Positions 41,952 to 51,538 are shown, counted from the stretch's first letter. The stretch: DNA of 64,000 nt from an uncultured Lachnospiraceae bacterium (GCA_947626965.1 CANQUH010000001.1:1-64000), one strand, 5' to 3'. Made by a program: numbers and translations. The notes: generated from the letters alone by a model not told the origin.

Positions 41952-43682
41952 ATGGATTACCGGGAGAGATACAGGTACTGGTGTACGGATGAATATTTTG
42001 ATGAGGAAACAAAAAATGAATTAAAGAGCATCGCCGCAGATGAAGCGGAGATTGAGGACCGTTTTTACAGGGATCTGTCGTTCGGTACAGGCGGACTGCG
42101 CGGCGTGATCGGAGCGGGGACGAACCGCATGAACATCTATACGGTCAGGAAAGCCACACAGGGGCTTGCCAATTTTATTTTGAAGGAAGGCGGTCAGGAA
42201 AGAGGCGTGGCGATCGCGTTTGATTCGCGCCATATGTCGCCGGAGTTTGCCGATGAGGCGGCTTTGTGCATGGCGGCAAACGGGATCAGGGCTTATATTT
42301 TTGAATCGCTCCGCCCGACGCCGGAGCTGTCTTTTGCATTGCGGACGCTTGGCTGCATCGCCGGAATCGTGATTACCGCGAGCCATAACCCGCCGGAATA
42401 CAACGGATATAAAGTGTACTGGGAAGACGGTGCGCAGATCACTTATCCGAAAGACAGGGAAATCATTGCGGAGGTAAATCTGGTGACGGATTACGCTTCC
42501 GTAAAGACAATGAGAAAAGAAGACGCTGTGTCGGCCGGACTGTATCAGGTGATCGGCAGTGAGGTTGACGACAGATATATTGCGGAGCTGAAAAAACTAA
42601 TCATTCATCCGGAGATCATTGAGAAAACTGCGGATGATATCACAATCGTGTACACGCCGCTTCACGGGACAGGCAATCTGCCGGTCCGACGCGTGTTAAA
42701 GGAACTCGGATTCCGGAAAGTTTATGTCGTCCCGCAGCAGGAGAAGCCGGACGGTGATTTTCCGACCGTTTCCTACCCGAATCCGGAGGATCCGAAAGCA
42801 TTCGCTCTGGCTCTGGCGCTGGCCGGGGAGGTTGACGCGGACATTGTGCTTGCCACGGATCCGGATGCAGACCGTCTCGGCGTGTACGCGAAGGACAGTG
42901 CGACAGGCAGATACATGCCGTTTACCGGAAATATGTCCGGGATGGTGATCGCGGAGTATATTCTCGCGCGGAAGAAGGAGAACGGTACGCTTCCGGCAAA
43001 CGGTGCTCTTGTCAAGACGATTGTGACCACGGACATGGCGGATGTGGTCGCGCAGGATTACAAGGTGAAGCTGATCGAGGTGCTGACCGGATTCAAGTAT
43101 ATTGGCGAGCAGATCAAATTCTTTGAGCAGCAGCACACATATGAGTATCTGTTTGGCATGGAGGAAAGCTACGGCTGTCTGGTCGGCACGCACGCAAGGG
43201 ACAAGGATGCTGTTGTCGCTGTGATGGCGTTGTGCGAGGCGGCCGCGTGGTGTAAGAGCCAGGGCCGGACGCTCTGGGATCAGATGATCTGCCTGTACGA
43301 GAAGTACGGATATTTCCGCGAGGGCCTGGAATCCGTCACGTTGAAGGGAATCGACGGGGGAGAGAAAATTCAGCAGATGATGGCGGATATGCGCGCGAAG
43401 CAGCCGGATGAGCTCGGGGGACTGAAAGTACTGGAATTCCGTGACTATGACGCGGGCACGGTGAAGAATCTGCAGACAGGAGAAATAACTGCGGCGGGAC
43501 TTCCGAAGTCGAACGTGCTGTATTTCAAGCTGGAGAACAATTCCTGGTGTTGCGCGAGGCCGTCCGGGACGGAACCCAAAATCAAGTTTTACATGGGCGT
43601 GAAAGGCAGCAGTCTGGAAGATTCCCAGGAGAAGCTGGAAAAACTGAAAAAGGCGCTTCTTGCGTTCGCGCAGATCGGATAA
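41952..43682 (+). CDS. Phosphohexomutase (phosphoglucomutase/phosphomannomutase family)
   Basis: It interconverts hexose 6- and 1-phosphates, supplying glucose-1-phosphate for rfbA and/or mannose-1-phosphate for manC. The 576-residue length matches the PgcA/long phosphopentomutase-like group. It has FGTGGLRGVIGAGTNRMN near 35-52, the phosphoserine loop ITASHNPPEYNGYK with Ser144, the metal loop ATDPDADRLGVY, GMEESYGCLVG, and the phosphate-binding ARPSGTEPKIKFY near the end. ATG at 41952 has GGAG 6 nt upstream. Substrate choice cannot be settled from sequence; context favours mannose. Confidence 0.9.
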   Translation: MDYRERYRYWCTDEYFDEETKNELKSIAADEAEIEDRFYRDLSFGTGGLRGVIGAGTNRMNIYTVRKATQGLANFILKEGGQERGVAIAFDSRHMSPEFADEAALCMAANGIRAYIFESLRPTPELSFALRTLGCIAGIVITASHNPPEYNGYKVYWEDGAQITYPKDREIIAEVNLVTDYASVKTMRKEDAVSAGLYQVIGSEVDDRYIAELKKLIIHPEIIEKTADDITIVYTPLHGTGNLPVRRVLKELGFRKVYVVPQQEKPDGDFPTVSYPNPEDPKAFALALALAGEVDADIVLATDPDADRLGVYAKDSATGRYMPFTGNMSGMVIAEYILARKKENGTLPANGALVKTIVTTDMADVVAQDYKVKLIEVLTGFKYIGEQIKFFEQQHTYEYLFGMEESYGCLVGTHARDKDAVVAVMALCEAAAWCKSQGRTLWDQMICLYEKYGYFREGLESVTLKGIDGGEKIQQMMADMRAKQPDELGGLKVLEFRDYDAGTVKNLQTGEITAAGLPKSNVLYFKLENNSWCCARPSGTEPKIKFYMGVKGSSLEDSQEKLEKLKKALLAFAQIG

Positions 43683-43716
43683 AGGAGAAAAAGTTTTATA
43701 AAGGAGTCATGTGCCG

Positions 43717-46200
43717 ATGAAATGCCTGATACTGGCGGGGGGCAAGGGAAACAGCCTGTGGCCTCTCTCAAGGGAAGAATATCCGAAACAGTTTATGCAG
43801 ATCAAAAAGAACCGTTCTCTGCTGCAGGAGACAGTCGCAAGAAATATTCCTTTCTGCGATGAGTTTCTGATCACGACGAACGCTTCCTGTCACTTCATTG
43901 TGGAAGGTCAGATGCAGGCATTTCAGGAGCTGAAATACCGCTGCATTCTCGAGGAGGAGGGCCGGAAAACGGCTCCGGCGATTGCGCTGACCTGCATGTA
44001 TCTGAATCCTTCCGAGCTGGTTTTTGTCGTCTCGGCGGATCAGATCATCGAGGGTTCCGAGTATAAGGAAACGATCATGCGCGGACGTGCGCTGGCGAAG
44101 GAGGGGAAACTTGTCACCTTCGGCATGGAAGTGAAATCCCCGCACACCGGATACGGCTACATTCTCCATGAGAAGGAGCGTGTGCTTGAATTCAGGGAGA
44201 AACCGGATCCTGAAACCGCGCAGAGATATTTTGAGCATGGTGGATATTTCTGGAACAGCGGCAATTTTCTGTTCCGCGCGGGTGATTTTCTGAATGAGCT
44301 GAGAAAATATGCTCCTGCCGTGCATCAGGCGTGTCTGGCGGCGCGCAGAAAGGTCAGAATGGACGGGAGCGTGGTCCGTCTGGACCGGGAACTGATGGAG
44401 ACAATACCTGCCATCTCAGTGGAAAAGGCCGTGTTTGAGCACTCTGACTGTGTTTCTGTGGTGAAAGCTTCTTTTTACTGGAGGGACATCGGAAATCTGG
44501 AAATACTGACGGATTATATGAAGCGCGAGGAAGGCCATAACGTCATAAGTGAGAACTGTGAGAATGTCACGGTTCTGAACCAGTCGGAGCGGCAGCTTGT
44601 CGTTGCTAACGATATACGTGACGTCACGATTGTAAACACGGAGGATGCCTGCTATATTACCGGGCAGACGGGGGGAACAGCTATCAAGCAGATCATGCAG
44701 CATCATCCGGAGTATGGCATGTATTTTGAAAAATCCGGAATGGTGTATCGCCCCTGGGGTGTTTACGAAATTCTGAGTTACACTTCAAATTACAAAGTAA
44801 AAAGAGTGCGCGTTTATCCCGGGAAATCGCTCACAACGCACCGGCATGCGCTCCGGAGCGAGCAGTGGTCCGTAGTTCAGGGGACGGCTACCGTGACGCT
44901 GGACGGCGAAGAGCGGGAACTGCCGCTGTACAGCAGCATTGAAGTGCCGGTCGGCGTCAATCACAGGTTGTCCAACCGGGCGGATGATGATCTGATTATC
45001 GTGGAGGTGTCGTTTGGCCCTCAGATTACGGAAGAGGATAAGGAAGGCGTCATAGAGGCCGAGCCGGGGACGAATATCTGTGAGGAATTTATCCGGTGCG
45101 AGCCTGTGTTTAAGGATTACCTCTGGGGAGGGACAAAGCTCAGGGATATTTACGGGAAAAAATGTGACTATGACACTATAGCGGAGAGCTGGGAACTTTC
45201 GGCGCATGAGGACGGGCAGTGCCGGGTCGCTTCCGGGAAGCATAAAGGAATGTTTTTCCGTGAGTATCTTGAGATGATCGGGGAAGACGCCCTGGGCTGG
45301 AAGTGCCAGGCATTTGAAAAATTTCCTCTTCTGATCAAATTTATCGACGCGAAGAAACAGCTTTCCGTTCAGGTGCATCCGGATGACAGCTATGCTCTTT
45401 CGCAGGAAAATGAGTATGGAAAAAATGAGATGTGGTATATCATGGACTGCGATCCGGGAGCGGCAATCTACTTTGGACTGAAAAAAGAAGTGTCTCCGGA
45501 AGAACTGAAAAAGAGAGCGCTCGATCATTCCATAACGGAGATATTAAATGAGGTGAAGGTGAAGAAGGGCGATACCTTTTTTGTGGAGGCCGGGACGATC
45601 CACGCGATCGGCGGCGGGATTCTGCTGTGCGAGGTTCAGCAGAATTCCAACTGTACCTATCGGCTTTATGATTACGGCAGGAAAGATAAATTCGGCAATC
45701 TGCGCAGACTCCAGCTGGACAGAGCAGTCGCCGTTGCGGACAGGTCGGCTGTCCATGAAACGGCCGAAACGGCCGCAGACGGAGAACCCGCTGCCGGCAG
45801 GGATATAAAAACCGCTGCAGAAAGGAATCCGTCCATCGGAAAAAGCGCAGAAACTGCTTCGGATGGGACGAGCTCTGAAAAAGCAGGAACAGAGGCCGCC
45901 GGAACCGGCAGACCCCGGGGATCAGAGCAGTATCCTCTTCTGAAACAGGAAGGATACCAGCTGCAGAAGCTGTGTGAGTGCAAATATTTTACAAGCGTCC
46001 GCTATGATGTGGAGAAGTCTGCACAGATCGCAGCGGATGAGGCTTCGTTTTCTTCCATTGTGATCCTGGAGGGGAACGGAGAAATCCAGGTTGGCGACAG
46101 GAATATGAAATTTCGTGCGGCGGACAGCTTTTTTGTGCATGCGGGCAAAAAAACAATTCAGGTGAAGGGATGCTGCAGTTTTATTCTGACGCGTCTGTAG
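43717..46200 (+). CDS. ManC-like nucleotidyltransferase, cupin and ManA isomerase fusion
   Basis: 827 residues in three parts. Residues 1-290 form a mannose-1-phosphate guanylyltransferase-like domain. Residues about 345-440 are the cupin isomerase-type domain normally found at the end of ManC (YRPWGVYEILSYTSNYKVKR). Residues about 455-825 are a type I mannose-6-phosphate isomerase with FKDYLWGGTKLRD, SVQVHPDDSYALSQE, GTIHAIGGGILLCEVQQ and CKYFTSVRYDVE. The nucleotidyltransferase signature is odd: GGKGNSLWPLSR lacks the usual Thr-Arg, and the D-x-G-x-W motif reads RDIGNLEIL. A run of about 60 Ala/Glu/Gly-rich residues is inserted near 678-738. ATG at 43717 is 10 nt from AAGGAG; GTG at 43711 is 4 nt away. 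Confidence 0.85.
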   Translation: MKCLILAGGKGNSLWPLSREEYPKQFMQIKKNRSLLQETVARNIPFCDEFLITTNASCHFIVEGQMQAFQELKYRCILEEEGRKTAPAIALTCMYLNPSELVFVVSADQIIEGSEYKETIMRGRALAKEGKLVTFGMEVKSPHTGYGYILHEKERVLEFREKPDPETAQRYFEHGGYFWNSGNFLFRAGDFLNELRKYAPAVHQACLAARRKVRMDGSVVRLDRELMETIPAISVEKAVFEHSDCVSVVKASFYWRDIGNLEILTDYMKREEGHNVISENCENVTVLNQSERQLVVANDIRDVTIVNTEDACYITGQTGGTAIKQIMQHHPEYGMYFEKSGMVYRPWGVYEILSYTSNYKVKRVRVYPGKSLTTHRHALRSEQWSVVQGTATVTLDGEERELPLYSSIEVPVGVNHRLSNRADDDLIIVEVSFGPQITEEDKEGVIEAEPGTNICEEFIRCEPVFKDYLWGGTKLRDIYGKKCDYDTIAESWELSAHEDGQCRVASGKHKGMFFREYLEMIGEDALGWKCQAFEKFPLLIKFIDAKKQLSVQVHPDDSYALSQENEYGKNEMWYIMDCDPGAAIYFGLKKEVSPEELKKRALDHSITEILNEVKVKKGDTFFVEAGTIHAIGGGILLCEVQQNSNCTYRLYDYGRKDKFGNLRRLQLDRAVAVADRSAVHETAETAADGEPAAGRDIKTAAERNPSIGKSAETASDGTSSEKAGTEAAGTGRPRGSEQYPLLKQEGYQLQKLCECKYFTSVRYDVEKSAQIAADEASFSSIVILEGNGEIQVGDRNMKFRAADSFFVHAGKKTIQVKGCCSFILTRL

Positions 46201-46254
46201 GCTGTTCGGGAATGAATGCAGCCATGCAAAGGGCAGAAAAGGAGGCTGGAGGGC

Positions 46255-47670
46255 ATGTACAGCAGGAAAAAAGGCAGATGGCTGAAGCATCTGGATTTTA
46301 TGCTTCTGGATATCTTCAGCATCTGTATTTCACTGATGGCGGCGTATGGTCTCAGACATGGGTTTGACAGTTCTTACGCCCGGTCTGAATATACACGGAT
46401 TGGCCTTTTGATGGTCGTGATCGATATCTTTCTTGTATTTTTCAGGAACAGCTACAGGGATGTGATACGGAGAGGGTATCTAAAGGAGCTGGGGGCAGCT
46501 TCCGCTCATTTTTCGTTTGTCATGGTCGGGGTGCTGCTATACCTTTTTGCCGTTCAGAGGTCGGAGATATATTCCCGTCTTACGCTGTTCTGGACGTGGG
46601 GGATCGGAATCCTTCTCATGTATTTGCTGCGGATTTCTCTGAAAACATGGATTCGGAAGCGGATGATGCAGAGCAGCCGTCTGGTATCTGTCCTGGCGGT
46701 CGTGTCCTCCGATACTGCCCATGAAACCATTTGCGGTCTCCTGGAGAGGAAATACCGTGATTACGGGATTACAGGCGTCATACTTGTGGATATGAATCCA
46801 AACGGATGGACGGAAATCGAAGGGGTTCCGGTAGTGGCAGACCGCTATAACTTTGCCGATTACATCAAGGAAAATGTTGTCGATGAACTGTTTGTCAATG
46901 TCTCAGATGATTTCCAGGTGACGGAAGAAATCATGCAGTCCTGCATCCGGATGGGAATTACCGTTCATCAGAATCTGATGGGGATCAATAAGAATGCCGG
47001 GAATAAGGTGGTAGATGAGTTCGCGGGTTTTATGGTGCTGACAAGCAGCATTAAGGTAGCGGCCTACCGGGATCTTTTTCTTAAAAGATGCATGGATATT
47101 GCAGGTGCTCTGGCCGGTCTTTTTCTGACGATGCTCATGTTTCCGTTTGTCGCGGCCGCAATTAAATGGAAAAGTCCCGGTCCGGTTCTGTTTGTTCAGG
47201 AGAGGATTGGAAAAAACGGAAGGAAATTCCGGATGTATAAATTCCGCTCCATGTATATGAATGCGGAGGAAATGAAAAAGGATCTGATGAGGCAGAATGA
47301 GATGAACGGCCTGATGTTCAAGATTGAGAAGGATCCCCGCATTATTCCCGGAGTGGGAGAATTTATCAGAAAGACATCGCTTGATGAATTTCCTCAGTTC
47401 TGGAATGTTCTCAAGGGCGACATGAGCCTGATCGGAACAAGGCCGCCGACTGTGGAAGAGTATGAGCAGTATGACATGAATCACCTGGTTCGGATCTCGA
47501 TCCGCCCGGGTATGACGGGGCTGTGGCAGGTGAGCGGCAGAAACCGGATTAAGGATTTTGAGGAAGTAGTCCGTTTGGATACCAGATATATCGAGGAGTG
47601 GAGTCTTAGTCTCGACATTAAAATCCTGATCCGAACGGTGATGCTTGTGATGAAGGGGGATGGGGAGTAA
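46255..47670 (+). CDS. Polyprenyl glycosylphosphotransferase (initiating sugar transferase)
   Basis: It transfers a sugar-phosphate from a nucleotide sugar to undecaprenyl phosphate, starting the repeat unit. It has 471 residues: four to five spans in the first 130, a Rossmann-like CoA-binding-type middle (GVILVDMNPNGWTEIEGVPVV), then a membrane-associated catalytic domain with FKRCMDIAGAL-type helix, KWKSPGPVLFVQERIGKNG, YKFRSMYMNAEE, KTSLDEFPQFWNVL and GMTGLWQVSGRN. ATG at 46255 follows GGAGGCTGGAGGG; the frame runs back to 46216. Its position late in the locus is normal. Confidence 0.9.
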   Translation: MYSRKKGRWLKHLDFMLLDIFSICISLMAAYGLRHGFDSSYARSEYTRIGLLMVVIDIFLVFFRNSYRDVIRRGYLKELGAASAHFSFVMVGVLLYLFAVQRSEIYSRLTLFWTWGIGILLMYLLRISLKTWIRKRMMQSSRLVSVLAVVSSDTAHETICGLLERKYRDYGITGVILVDMNPNGWTEIEGVPVVADRYNFADYIKENVVDELFVNVSDDFQVTEEIMQSCIRMGITVHQNLMGINKNAGNKVVDEFAGFMVLTSSIKVAAYRDLFLKRCMDIAGALAGLFLTMLMFPFVAAAIKWKSPGPVLFVQERIGKNGRKFRMYKFRSMYMNAEEMKKDLMRQNEMNGLMFKIEKDPRIIPGVGEFIRKTSLDEFPQFWNVLKGDMSLIGTRPPTVEEYEQYDMNHLVRISIRPGMTGLWQVSGRNRIKDFEEVVRLDTRYIEEWSLSLDIKILIRTVMLVMKGDGE

Positions 47671-47841
47671 TCGGGGAAACGGAAAATTTTATTAATTTTC
47701 AATTAACTCTTTGCAATCTCTCTTTATTTGTTAAAAAAATGTGTTAAATTAGTCCTGTACGCTGCTGTTGTTGAGGTTTACGAAACAGGCAGGAAATCCG
47801 AAAAGGCTTTATGTGTTTGTTATGGCAGGGGGGAGCAAAAG

Positions 47842-49752
47842 ATGAAATTTTTAAAAGGAAAAAAGGGAAAAAAATATCCGGAAATGGTTGACACGATTCG
47901 CAGTGACTCCACGGAAGAAATTTCCGCAAATGGGGAGGGAGAGCTGCCGGACGATGTGCGGGAGGAAGACCAGAAAAATGCCGGGGTTCTGAATTCGGAA
48001 TATGTTTCAGAAATGCCGGGGTCTGTGCCGGAGGACAAAAAGGACCGCGGGCGGAAACCGAAGAACAGAGGGGAAACGCTGAAGTCTCAGATGACAGACG
48101 AGAAAGACCGGCCGGGCCGGGACGATACCTTCCCTCCTTATGAGGAATATGGAGCGCCGCAGGAGGGACAGGAAGGAACTGAAGAAGAATTTATGTCTGA
48201 TCCGCCTCAGCCGGACGAGAGAGAGCTTGCAAGAAGAGCCAGAATGCAGAGGCGGAAGCGTGAAATGCGCAGGATACATTTTCTGATCGGGTTGCTGATT
48301 CTTCTGCTGTTTGCCGGATGCGGAACGTTAAGTTATATGATTGTCCATAACCGGGGAGAGAAAATCAGTCTGTTTTCTTCGGGAGAATCCGGGTCCGGGC
48401 AGCCGAATGAAAAAGCTGCCGTGACAAAAGAAGATGCCGGGCAGAACACGGATGACAAGGCGGATTCCGATGGAAATGCTCAGGCTGACGAGCCTTCTGT
48501 GCAGAAAGAAGAAAAAGCGACGGAGAAAGTTACAGAGGCGCCTGCCTTGCCGGCTGCCGGGAGTGTGACGGCAGAAGCGGACCGGATGGCGGCGCAGTAT
48601 GATTATGACGGGGCAATAAACCTGCTGAAATCGCAGGAAACATACAGCTCTGATCCTTCAATGCAGGAAAAAGTGACAGAATATGAGACGGCAAAGGCGG
48701 CCTGTGTGGAGATTTCTCCTGATACGGTCTCCCATGTATTTGTTCATTCTCTGATTGTGGACCCGTCGCGCGCGTTCGACGGTCAGGACAATCAGCAGGG
48801 ATATAACCTGAACATGGTGACTCTGGAGGAATTCAAAAAGATCATTCAGTCGATGTATGACAACGGATACGTTCTGGTCAGCCTGCATGACATGGGCGAG
48901 ATCGATGAAAACGGCAAAATGCAGAGAAAGAGTATTTATCTGCCGGAAGGGAAGAAGCCGGTTATATTTTCACAGGATGACGTGAGCTACTATCACTCCT
49001 ATGCGAATGACGGTTTTGCGGACCGGCTGATTGTCGACGAGAATGGCGAAGTAAAGAATGAATACACTGACACGGCGGGAAATACGACGGTTGGTGATTA
49101 TGATATGGTTCCGGTGCTGGATACCTTTATAAAAGAGCATCCGGATTTCTCCTACCGGGGGCGGAAGGGCATTGTTGTACTGACAGGATACAACGGAGTG
49201 CTCGGATACCATACGGACGGAGACTACAGAGACAAACTGTCTCTGCAGGCAGACCAGGCAAAATGGCTGGAGGAACATCCGGAGTTTGATTTTGACGCGG
49301 ATGTGGCGGCCGCGACTAAGGTAGCTGATGCAATGAAAGCGAACGGCTGGGAATTTGCCAGCCATACATGGGGACATATTTCCGTTTCGGATGTATCTCT
49401 TGACAAACTTCAGACGGATACGCAGAAGTGGCTGGATTACGTTGCTCCGATTGTCGGAAATACGGATATGATCATATTCGCGTTCGGGTCGGACATCGGG
49501 GACTGGACCGGTTATTCTTCGGATAATGAGAAATTTAACTATCTGAAGAGTGTCGGGTTTGATTATTTCTGTAATGTGGATGGTTCTTCTCTGTCATGGG
49601 TGCAGTTTGGCGATACGTATCTGCGGACCGGCCGCATGAATATTGACGGATACCGCATGTCATCGAATCCGGATATACTGGCACCGCTGTTTGATGTCAG
49701 CCAGGTGTATGATTACGATAATCGTCCGGAGATGGCGGCATGGAGCCAGTGA
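47842..49752 (+). CDS. Membrane-anchored polysaccharide deacetylase family protein
   Basis: An extracytoplasmic NodB-fold protein, 636 residues. Residues 1-140 are a long charged cytoplasmic region, followed by one span (about 147-170) with Cys in LLFAGCGTLSYM, then an Ala/Glu-rich stalk to about 245. The catalytic region starts near 290: IFSQDDVSYYHSYAND holds the Asp pair and FASHTWGHISVS the metal-binding His motif. It probably removes acetyl groups from, or otherwise trims, the surface glycan. ATG at 47842 follows GGGGGGAG. A terminator follows, so this looks like the last gene of the locus. Confidence 0.83.
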   Translation: MKFLKGKKGKKYPEMVDTIRSDSTEEISANGEGELPDDVREEDQKNAGVLNSEYVSEMPGSVPEDKKDRGRKPKNRGETLKSQMTDEKDRPGRDDTFPPYEEYGAPQEGQEGTEEEFMSDPPQPDERELARRARMQRRKREMRRIHFLIGLLILLLFAGCGTLSYMIVHNRGEKISLFSSGESGSGQPNEKAAVTKEDAGQNTDDKADSDGNAQADEPSVQKEEKATEKVTEAPALPAAGSVTAEADRMAAQYDYDGAINLLKSQETYSSDPSMQEKVTEYETAKAACVEISPDTVSHVFVHSLIVDPSRAFDGQDNQQGYNLNMVTLEEFKKIIQSMYDNGYVLVSLHDMGEIDENGKMQRKSIYLPEGKKPVIFSQDDVSYYHSYANDGFADRLIVDENGEVKNEYTDTAGNTTVGDYDMVPVLDTFIKEHPDFSYRGRKGIVVLTGYNGVLGYHTDGDYRDKLSLQADQAKWLEEHPEFDFDADVAAATKVADAMKANGWEFASHTWGHISVSDVSLDKLQTDTQKWLDYVAPIVGNTDMIIFAFGSDIGDWTGYSSDNEKFNYLKSVGFDYFCNVDGSSLSWVQFGDTYLRTGRMNIDGYRMSSNPDILAPLFDVSQVYDYDNRPEMAAWSQ

Positions 49753-49782
49753 GAAAAAATAATTTTTGCGAAAGCAGGTGTC

Positions 49783-49809
49783 AGGAGAGGCTAAGGCCTC
49801 TCCTTTTTT
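49783..49809 (+). terminator. Terminator of the polysaccharide locus
   Basis: The arms AGGAGAGGC and GCCTCTCCT form a perfect 9-bp stem with a TAAG loop, followed by TTTTTT. Confidence 0.9.
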
Positions 49810-49837
49810 GTCACAGGAAATTTTTACTGATTTATAC

Positions 49838-49878
49838 TTGACATACCATGCTATATATACTATATTATGAATAGCATG
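49838..49878 (+). promoter_or_regulatory. padR promoter with overlapping palindromic operator
   Basis: TTGACA (49838-49843), 17 nt, and TATATT (49861-49866). The inverted repeat CATGCTAT (49847-49854) and ATAGCATG (49871-49878) brackets the -10 element, the layout expected for autorepression by the PadR protein encoded next. Confidence 0.7.
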
Positions 49879-49928
49879 TAAAACACAGCATAATCTGATA
49901 AATTGTTTAGTACAGGAGGAGAATGATT

Positions 49929-50453
49929 ATGGATGCACAGAGAAAGAAAGGAATCCTGGATGTGTGCGTGCTGGCAGTTCTGAAGAAGGGACCGTCGTAC
50001 GGCTACAAAATTATCCGGGATATCAGCCGCTGCATTGACATTTCCGAATCTACGCTTTATCCGATTCTGAAACGTCTGGAGCAGAACGGAAGTCTGCGGA
50101 CGTACCGCAGGGAATACAACGGACGTATCAGAAAGTATTATGAACTTACAGAAACAGGGCAGAACCGGATCAATGTTTTTCTCGATGAGTGGGAGGAACT
50201 CCGCACGATGTATCTGTTTATTGAGGAGGAGAACCGGCAGGAACCGGAGCATTCCTTTTGTGATGGGGAAAACAGAGAGCAGGAATGTGCGGATGGGCAG
50301 GCAGAAACAACGATGCCAAAAGGCGAAGCAGAAACAAATGAAAGGATGGAAGCGGCGGAGAGATCGGAAACGGTGAACCCGGAGCGCGGCGGGACAGAAG
50401 AGAAAGCCGCAGAAGAAGGCAGAAATACTGTACATGAGGAGGAACAGGGATGA
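49929..50453 (+). CDS. PadR family transcriptional regulator
   Basis: A winged-helix repressor, 174 residues. The DNA-binding domain is residues 6-100: LDVCVLAVLKKGPSYGYKII, then ESTLYPILKRLEQNGSL and YYELTETGQNRI. The usual C-terminal helix is short and is followed by about 70 low-complexity, Glu-rich residues (GEAETNERMEAAERSE). ATG at 49929 is about 8 nt after AGGAGGAG; ATG at 49923 is too close to it. It overlaps the DUF1700 gene by 4 nt, a standard PadR-DUF1700 pair. It probably regulates its own operon in response to envelope stress, by analogy. Confidence 0.88.
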   Translation: MDAQRKKGILDVCVLAVLKKGPSYGYKIIRDISRCIDISESTLYPILKRLEQNGSLRTYRREYNGRIRKYYELTETGQNRINVFLDEWEELRTMYLFIEEENRQEPEHSFCDGENREQECADGQAETTMPKGEAETNERMEAAERSETVNPERGGTEEKAAEEGRNTVHEEEQG

Positions 50454-51430
50454 AAAAGGAAGAATATTTAAAAAAACTCCGGTTTTTTCTGAGTGATCTT
50501 CCGATGGAGGATCTGGAACAGATCGAGGATTTTTATCAGGAACTGATCTATGATGGTCTTGAGCAGGGATATGCGGAGGAAGAGATACTTAAGCGTTTTG
50601 ATACGCCGGAGGAAGTGGCGAAGAAGATCCGCGCAGAGTACGGCGGACTTGTCGTGTATACGGCAAAAGGGCAGAGCAAAGAGGAGAAGAAGGAATACGG
50701 CCCCGTTGATATGATCCACTCAATCCGCGTGCAGACGGAGAATATCCGGATTCGGATCCGGACGGTCGAGAGCGGACCGGTACGCATCTATTTCAAGCCA
50801 AAGGAAGGACAGGATATTGTTACCTGCAGTGAAGAAAACGGTGTATTTTCTTTTGAACATAAGATGAAGGGAGCGTTTCACCTGAGCTGGCTGAATCTGT
50901 TTCTCGATTTTAATGTTCTGATTCTGGAAATGCCGTCCTCCTTCGCGGGGAATATCTGGATCAAAACGACAAACGCCTCGATCAAGGGGAGCAAAATGAT
51001 GAACCTTTCCATGGCGGAACTGATCAGCACGAACGGACGAATCAAAATTGAAAACAGCAGGATCGATAGACTGAATATCCGCTCAAACAATGCGCGGATT
51101 GAGCTTGCCAACATGAGCGGGAGCAGGGCGGAAGCCGTTGCGGGGAACGGATTCATCACGGCAAAGGAATGTAAATTCCCGGAACAGATCTTCCTGGAGA
51201 CGCAGAACGGCACATTGAGCGGGAAAAATCTGATCAGCGATAATTATGTTCTTCAGACCTGCAACGGTCTGATCAGTGGAACTCTCATAGGGAATATTGA
51301 GGATTATAATATTGACTGCAGTACGATCAACGGGTTCTGCAATCTTGACAGCAGCTATACAGCGGGCCGTCAGAAGAACCTGAAAGCGAAAACGCATAAC
51401 GGAAGGATTCAGATTGAATTTGTGATGTAG
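50450..51430 (+). CDS. DUF1700/HAAS and DUF4097 (putative adhesin-type) protein
   Basis: 326 residues. The N-terminus (1-65) is a DUF1700/HAAS helical domain: YLKKLRFFLSDLPMEDLEQI and EEEILKRFDTPEEVAKKI. After a short linker comes a DUF4097 beta-helix-like region with repeating strands (IKTTNASIKGSKM; ISTNGRIKIENSRID; QTCNGLISGTL; KTHNGRIQIEF), residues about 85-326. No obvious membrane span is present, so it may be cytoplasmic or membrane-associated. It is translationally coupled to padR. Precise function is unknown. Confidence 0.85.
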   Translation: MKKEEYLKKLRFFLSDLPMEDLEQIEDFYQELIYDGLEQGYAEEEILKRFDTPEEVAKKIRAEYGGLVVYTAKGQSKEEKKEYGPVDMIHSIRVQTENIRIRIRTVESGPVRIYFKPKEGQDIVTCSEENGVFSFEHKMKGAFHLSWLNLFLDFNVLILEMPSSFAGNIWIKTTNASIKGSKMMNLSMAELISTNGRIKIENSRIDRLNIRSNNARIELANMSGSRAEAVAGNGFITAKECKFPEQIFLETQNGTLSGKNLISDNYVLQTCNGLISGTLIGNIEDYNIDCSTINGFCNLDSSYTAGRQKNLKAKTHNGRIQIEFVM

Positions 51431-51436
51431 ATGCCG

Positions 51437-51469
51437 GTCAGCAGCTGGTTTCCCTGCCTGGGCCTGCGC
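51437..51469 (-). repeat. Family A related repeat, copy 5
   Basis: These 33 bases match the reverse complement of 62045-62077 at 32 positions, with blocks GCGCAGGCCCAG and AGGGAAACCAGCTGCTGAC. The copy lies directly after the DUF1700 gene stop. Confidence 0.65.
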
Positions 51470-51485
51470 ATAGACGGCAACAAAT

Positions 51486-51510
51486 AAGGAGCTGCTTAAG
51501 GCAGCTCCTT
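51486..51510. terminator. Bidirectional terminator between converging genes
   Basis: The perfect 10-bp arms AAGGAGCTGC and GCAGCTCCTT enclose a TTAAG loop. TATCTG follows on plus and TATTTGTTG on minus. It serves the padR operon and the metal ATPase gene. Confidence 0.75.
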
Positions 51511-51538
51511 ATCTGTCCAGATGATAAATCTGCGAATC

